Source: CAYUVF01 sp964448045
GTDB taxonomy: Bacteria > Bacteroidota > Rhodothermia > Rhodothermales > Salinibacteraceae
DNA: 9,801 nucleotides
Direction: 5' to 3'
Assembly (NCBI GenBank): GCA_964448045.1
Contig: CAYUVF010000087.1
Location: 1 to 9,801, forward strand
Both the position numbers and the translations under genes were made by a program. Under the pieces are notes generated by a model, which saw only the letters and a list, made by a program, of their open reading frames with translations, had not been told where the DNA came from and searched no databases. Shown here piece by piece: positions 6,277 through 9,801 of the stretch. The first letter of the stretch is position 1. Each line of letters begins with the position of its first letter.

Positions 6277-6449
6277 AGCGCCTGAGGCAATTCGTAATAG
6301 GCAGCGGGATTACAATATACATCAAACATCACGCCACCAATTACAATCATTCCCAGATGGGAACACGGCCACTTCCCACATCCAACCGATGCCGCACGAA
6401 AGCAATTTTTTCCGGCCACGACCGACAATCCTACCGCCGACGTTCCTGC
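6277..6449. other. AT-richer gap between pabBC and the small ORF, with a palindrome
   Basis: The gap of 173 bases holds no gene. A palindrome TTCCCA-GA-TGGGAA lies at 6350-6363. On the minus strand a TATATT at about 6315-6320 could be a -10 box for the small ORF, but no good -35 hexamer sits at 17 bases. No convincing terminator for pabBC is seen. Confidence 0.35.
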
Positions 6450-8303
6450 TCACCCAGCCGCCGAATTCGCCTCAGACGCCGTCTCCAATGCCGCCGTTTG
6501 AACCAGACGCGCCCGCCGCCAGCCGCGTACGGCATTGCACAGATACACCGCATCCGCCGCCTGCACGTCGGCGGGCCGCAGCACGCGCTCGTCGACGGAT
6601 CGGGTAGCGAGCACGTGCCGCCGGAATACCCCGTTCAGCACACCGCAGGACAGCGGCGGGGTTAACAGCGCCCCATCTTTTTCGACGAACAGGTTTGTGC
6701 GCGATCCTTCGGTAAGCTCGCCCTCCGCATTCGTCAGCAGCGCCTCATCGGCCCCGGCGTCCTGCGCCTGCTGATAGGCCCGTTGGTACACCCCGCGCCG
6801 CGTCGTTTTGTGATAGCGGAACGGATCGGCGGCATCGATCGACACGTCCGCGATCACGACGCGCAGCGGATCCGGATCGGGCGGTGCCAGCGAACTCGCC
6901 ACCACGTCGAATCTGCCCTGCCGATCCAGCGTCAACCGCACTTTGTGTGGCGTCTGCGGATCGAGCGAGGCGGTACACGGCTCGACCGCTCGGCGCATCG
7001 CCGCCTCATCGAACGGAAAGCCGAAGTACGCCGCTGAGTCGCGCAGCCGCTCCACGTGATACGGCCACAGCGCGATGCCATCGGCCCAGCGCATCGTCTC
7101 GATGAGCTTGAAATCAGCCGAGGCCTCGGAATCCGCCGCCTGCTTCAGGAACTGCGTCTTGAGCGCGCACTCCTCGAACTCGGCCGCAGCGTCCGAGTCC
7201 CACACGATGCCGCTGCCGACGCCCATCGATCCGTGCCCGTCGCGCACGACGGCAGTGCGAATGGCGACGTTGAACGCCGCCGTGTCATCCGGGGCGATGT
7301 GGCCGATGGCGCCGCAGTACACCCCGCGCGGCCCCTCCTCCAGTTGGCGGATGATCTCCATCGCGCGGATCTTGGGCGCACCCGTCACAGATCCGCACGG
7401 AAAGAGCGCCCGGAACAGATCGGCGTACCGTGTGCCGGGCTGAAGCTGGCCTTCGATCGTCGAGGTCATCTGCGTGACGGTGTCGTACGGCTCGGTGGTG
7501 AAGAGCGCGGGCACCCGCACCGAGCCCGGCGTGCAGCACACCGAGAGGTCGTTGCGCAGCAGATCGACGATCATCAGATTCTCGGCACGGCTCTTTTCGT
7601 CCTCCGTGAGCCACTGCTGCAGCTGCCGATCTTCCTCCCGCGTGCACCCCCGGTGGATGGTGCCCTTCATTGGCCGGGTGATGACGCGCCGCCCCTCGCG
7701 CCGGAAAAAAAGCTCGGGCGACAGGCTCAAGACCTGCGTATCACCGAGGTTGAGGAAGGCCCCGTACGGCACGCGCTGTTGCCCACGCAGCACCCGATAC
7801 ACTGCCCACGGCGGCCCATCGAGGCGAAAGGACACGGTCCCGGTGTAGTTGATCTGATAGACGTCTCCCTCCCGGATGTGCGTCTTGATCGTACCGATGG
7901 CATCCAGGTAGGAAGCGCGTTCCAGCGAGAATGCGACCTCCGTCAGCGCAATCGGTACGTCGTCAGATTGCTGCCAGAAGGCCTCGACGTCTGGTGGTGA
8001 AATGGACTCGGGGGCCTCATACACGCCAAACCATCCCAGCGGTACCGCGCAGCCCGCCGGCGGATCAACATCTTCAAACGCGTATCCGGCCTCGTAACTC
8101 AGCACCCCGGCGAGATGATACCCATCGTTCACGGCCGCATCGAGTGCATCGAGCAGCGGCTCGACCTCGTCGAGCGTGTGCGCAGTGAGCACGTCCAGCG
8201 GCCCGGTGAAGAGCAAACTGCGGGAATGGGCCGCGCCCGGGCGGGCCGTGTCGAGCAGGACGGTACCTGGAGCGCGAAGGACGTCGAGCGAAAGCGGGGG
8301 CAT
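6450..8303 (-). CDS. pabBC: Bifunctional aminodeoxychorismate synthase component I / 4-amino-4-deoxychorismate lyase (PabB-PabC fusion)
   Basis: This 617-residue fusion should make p-aminobenzoate for folate. PabB aminates chorismate to 4-amino-4-deoxychorismate, and PabC, a PLP enzyme, removes pyruvate. The PabB half (about 1-385) carries GDVYQINYT (146-154), RPMKGTIHRG with K213, EKSRAENLMIVDLLRNDL (236-253) and CGSVTGAPKIRAMEII (303-318). The lysine in the PxKGT motif marks aminodeoxychorismate synthase rather than anthranilate synthase. The PabC half (about 398-610) carries FKLIETMRW, YHVERLRDSAAYFGF, the PLP lysine in YHKTTRRG (K499), DEALLTNAEGELTEGSRTNL split at 519-537, and a PPLSCGVLNGVFRR stretch. 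I chose ATG at 8301-8303; a TTG at 8322-8324 would add seven residues. The glutaminase partner PabA is not in the window, so it must be encoded elsewhere or free ammonia is used. A 50-base gap to the upstream flippase-like gene allows co-transcription. The product is secure. Confidence 0.96.
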   Translation of the reverse strand: MPPLSLDVLRAPGTVLLDTARPGAAHSRSLLFTGPLDVLTAHTLDEVEPLLDALDAAVNDGYHLAGVLSYEAGYAFEDVDPPAGCAVPLGWFGVYEAPESISPPDVEAFWQQSDDVPIALTEVAFSLERASYLDAIGTIKTHIREGDVYQINYTGTVSFRLDGPPWAVYRVLRGQQRVPYGAFLNLGDTQVLSLSPELFFRREGRRVITRPMKGTIHRGCTREEDRQLQQWLTEDEKSRAENLMIVDLLRNDLSVCCTPGSVRVPALFTTEPYDTVTQMTSTIEGQLQPGTRYADLFRALFPCGSVTGAPKIRAMEIIRQLEEGPRGVYCGAIGHIAPDDTAAFNVAIRTAVVRDGHGSMGVGSGIVWDSDAAAEFEECALKTQFLKQAADSEASADFKLIETMRWADGIALWPYHVERLRDSAAYFGFPFDEAAMRRAVEPCTASLDPQTPHKVRLTLDRQGRFDVVASSLAPPDPDPLRVVIADVSIDAADPFRYHKTTRRGVYQRAYQQAQDAGADEALLTNAEGELTEGSRTNLFVEKDGALLTPPLSCGVLNGVFRRHVLATRSVDERVLRPADVQAADAVYLCNAVRGWRRARLVQTAALETASEANSAAG

Positions 8304-8353
8304 GGCGACGGGAAACGATACCAATGGGAACAGTCTGAAGCCGTATCGCGCCG

Positions 8354-9472
8354 CTACTGTTCCGGGTGCCGATCGGCGGCCGCCGTGCGCTCCATCGCAG
8401 CTCCGGTCCTGCGCCGCGACTGAACTTGATTGACGAAGAGCACGGCACCGAGAGCAATAAACACGTAAAAGCCCAGCAGGCGCCAGGCCAACAGCGTGGG
8501 GGCCACCATCGCCTCCGGCATGAGGGGGCCGATGAACAGCGCATAGAGCCCCTCAATCCCTCCCGAGCCGCCTGGCGTGACCATGATTAGGCTCAGGAGC
8601 ATCATCGCAGCCGACCGCAGAAACAGCAGCAGCGAATCGGCGCTGGCCTGCACGCTGTCGACGATCAGCACGACCAGCGCGTAGCGGGTGAGCCAGATCA
8701 GCGCGGTCAGTGCGAAGCCCATGGCGTAGAACGCCATCGGCTGATCCCCGAGGCGCCGGGCCCGCCGAAAGTAGGAGCGCATCTCCCGCATGATGCGCTT
8801 TCGAAAGCGCCGCAGGAACGGCCATCGGCACAACCAATCGACCAGATGGACGAGCAGGCGCGGCCGCACGAGCGTGGCGTAGGCGAAAACGAGTGCCCAT
8901 CCGAATAGCCCGACAAGCCCCAGCACCACGCCCTGGCGCCCCAGCGCGCCTGCCCCCGCCGGCAGCACATCGACCACCGCACTGGCGCCCAGCACCACAG
9001 GAATAGCGATCGAGAACCAGAGCTGATTCAGCAGCATGCAGAAAAACATCAGCGCGGCAGCTTCGCCGATCCGGATGTCCTCATCGCGCGCCACATAGAA
9101 GGCCGCGACCGGCCCGCCCCCCAGCACCGTTGGCGTAATGCTCGAGAGGAAGTCCCAGGCCAGTTGCCCGCGCACACCGCCGCCCAGCCCAAGCCGCCCC
9201 TGCGACACGTAACTCATCCGCCATCCGCCTGCGCCCACGCGCGCAACTGCAACTACGATCGCGCCAATCAGCAGGGCCGGACGCACGTGCCGCAGCAGCT
9301 CCTGAAACGCCGCCGCGTCGAACGTCGCGTACCCGATGATACCCAGCATGCCCAGACTGAGCAACAGCGAAACCCCGATCTGAACGACCGTGCCCCGTTC
9401 TTCCCGCTGTGCGGATTCGTCGTGCGGGACAGGCTCACGCTCTGGATCGGCCGATTCGGGCACGGGATTCAC
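8354..9472 (-). CDS. Flippase-like integral membrane protein (UPF0104/YbhN, lysylphosphatidylglycerol-synthase TM family)
   Basis: The 372-residue protein has a hydrophilic, charged N-terminus (about 1-27) and then about seven or eight membrane helices. Two family signatures are visible: FLSSITPTVLGGGPVAAFYV (108-127) and MVTPGGSGGIEGLYALFI (297-314). The family includes AglD and the flippase half of MprF, and members are linked to moving lipids or lipid-linked sugars across the membrane. There is no catalytic aminoacyl-transferase domain, so it is not a complete MprF. The start at 9470-9472 is GTG; a second GTG lies three codons later, and no Shine-Dalgarno site is obvious. It lies 27 bases after the sulfotransferase stop codon, which suggests co-transcription and perhaps a shared role in building a sulfated lipid or surface glycan. 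The family call is firm; the substrate is unknown. Confidence 0.9.
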   Translation of the reverse strand: MNPVPESADPEREPVPHDESAQREERGTVVQIGVSLLLSLGMLGIIGYATFDAAAFQELLRHVRPALLIGAIVVAVARVGAGGWRMSYVSQGRLGLGGGVRGQLAWDFLSSITPTVLGGGPVAAFYVARDEDIRIGEAAALMFFCMLLNQLWFSIAIPVVLGASAVVDVLPAGAGALGRQGVVLGLVGLFGWALVFAYATLVRPRLLVHLVDWLCRWPFLRRFRKRIMREMRSYFRRARRLGDQPMAFYAMGFALTALIWLTRYALVVLIVDSVQASADSLLLFLRSAAMMLLSLIMVTPGGSGGIEGLYALFIGPLMPEAMVAPTLLAWRLLGFYVFIALGAVLFVNQVQSRRRTGAAMERTAAADRHPEQ

Positions 9473-9499
9473 GGGCGAATTGAAACGCTGCGCTGAAGG

Positions 9500-9801
9500 C
9501 TACGGCGTGGAGACATCGGCGGCGGAGGAGGCGCGGGCCTCGGACGACTGCCAGGCCGAGAGGTCGCGCCCGATCATGGACGCGAGCCGCTGCACATGCG
9601 GATCGTACCGCTGGCGCAGCGCACGTTCGACGGCGGGGGCCAGCGCCGGGCGATCCCCTTCCCCGCCAGTGCTCCACCGCCGGATGAACTGCTCGAGGCC
9701 GAGGCGAACCGGCTCCGGGATCCACCTCCGCACCCGCTCCAGGAGTCCACCGGGCGCCCATGCCCACATCCGTCCGAGGCGACGGCTCTGCCGCTCGCCC
9801 G
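9500..9801 (-). CDS. Probable sulfotransferase, C-terminal end (partial)
   Basis: The frame is open to the right edge, so the true start lies outside the window; the methionine at 9767-9769 is probably internal. The visible 100 residues end in LAPAVERALRQRYDPHVQRL followed by ASMIGRDLSAW, which matches the C-terminal pattern of PAPS-dependent sulfotransferases (L-x-P-x-x-x-x-x-L-x-x-x-Y-x-x-x-V-x-x-L, then L-G-R-D-L-S-x-W). The preceding stretch (RRWIPEPVRLGLEQFIRRW) is the helical segment usual before it. The 5'-PSB and 3'-PB nucleotide-binding motifs that would prove the family are not visible. A short polar tail follows the tryptophan. Such enzymes transfer sulfate to hydroxyl or amino groups of lipids or sugars; the acceptor is unknown. 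Confidence 0.72.
   Translation of the reverse strand, partial: GERQSRRLGRMWAWAPGGLLERVRRWIPEPVRLGLEQFIRRWSTGGEGDRPALAPAVERALRQRYDPHVQRLASMIGRDLSAWQSSEARASSAADVSTP

Noticed and set aside
5695..6285. A 196-codon plus-strand ORF across the gap after pabBC
   Set aside because: It runs through the terminator stem and the tandem duplication and has an arginine-rich composition without domains; it is probably chance openness in GC-rich DNA.
7056..8000. A 314-codon plus-strand ORF opposite pabBC
   Set aside because: The minus strand encodes unmistakable PabB motifs throughout this stretch; the plus-strand frame has no recognisable domain.
8354..9472. Complete MprF (lysylphosphatidylglycerol synthase)
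   Set aside because: The protein ends after the membrane domain and has no cytoplasmic aminoacyl-transferase domain.

Overview
The window is GC-rich and every gene I can support lies on the minus strand, so transcription runs from high to low coordinates. I see no RNA gene, CRISPR array or insertion sequence. High GC, GTG/TTG start candidates, few clear Shine-Dalgarno sites, rather acidic proteins and a pabB-pabC fusion would fit a Rhodothermota/Bacteroidota halophile of the Salinibacter type. That placement is an impression; no marker gene here proves it.

Layout in transcription order. 9801-8301 holds a possible three-gene run: the C-terminal end of a probable sulfotransferase (cut by the window edge), a flippase-like UPF0104/YbhN membrane protein, and a bifunctional PabB-PabC protein for p-aminobenzoate (folate) synthesis. 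6449-5604 is mostly non-coding: one doubtful small membrane-protein ORF (6276-5920), a convincing minus-strand intrinsic terminator (5840-5805), two short tandem repeats, and a strong sigma70-like promoter (5693-5665).

5603-754 is a compact five-gene set read from that promoter: an ArsR-family repressor, a 68-residue two-helix membrane protein, a 929-residue sodium/solute-symporter-histidine-kinase fusion (SSS-STAC-HisKA-HATPase, CrbS-like), a receiver-only response regulator, and a PAS-like protein followed by a degenerate histidine-kinase core without the phospho-accepting histidine. Next comes a 235-base regulatory gap with promoter-like hexamers and a perfect 7-bp-arm palindrome, then the start of acs (acetyl-CoA synthetase), which runs off the left edge.

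The central theme is acetate sensing and use. In Vibrio and Pseudomonas the CrbS/CrbR pair controls acs; CrbS is an SSS-kinase fusion and CrbR a DNA-binding regulator. Here the CrbS-like sensor is present beside acs, but its apparent partner has no DNA-binding domain and is followed by a pseudokinase. How the signal reaches acs is therefore open, and the receiver, pseudokinase and ArsR protein together make this the most interesting part of the window.
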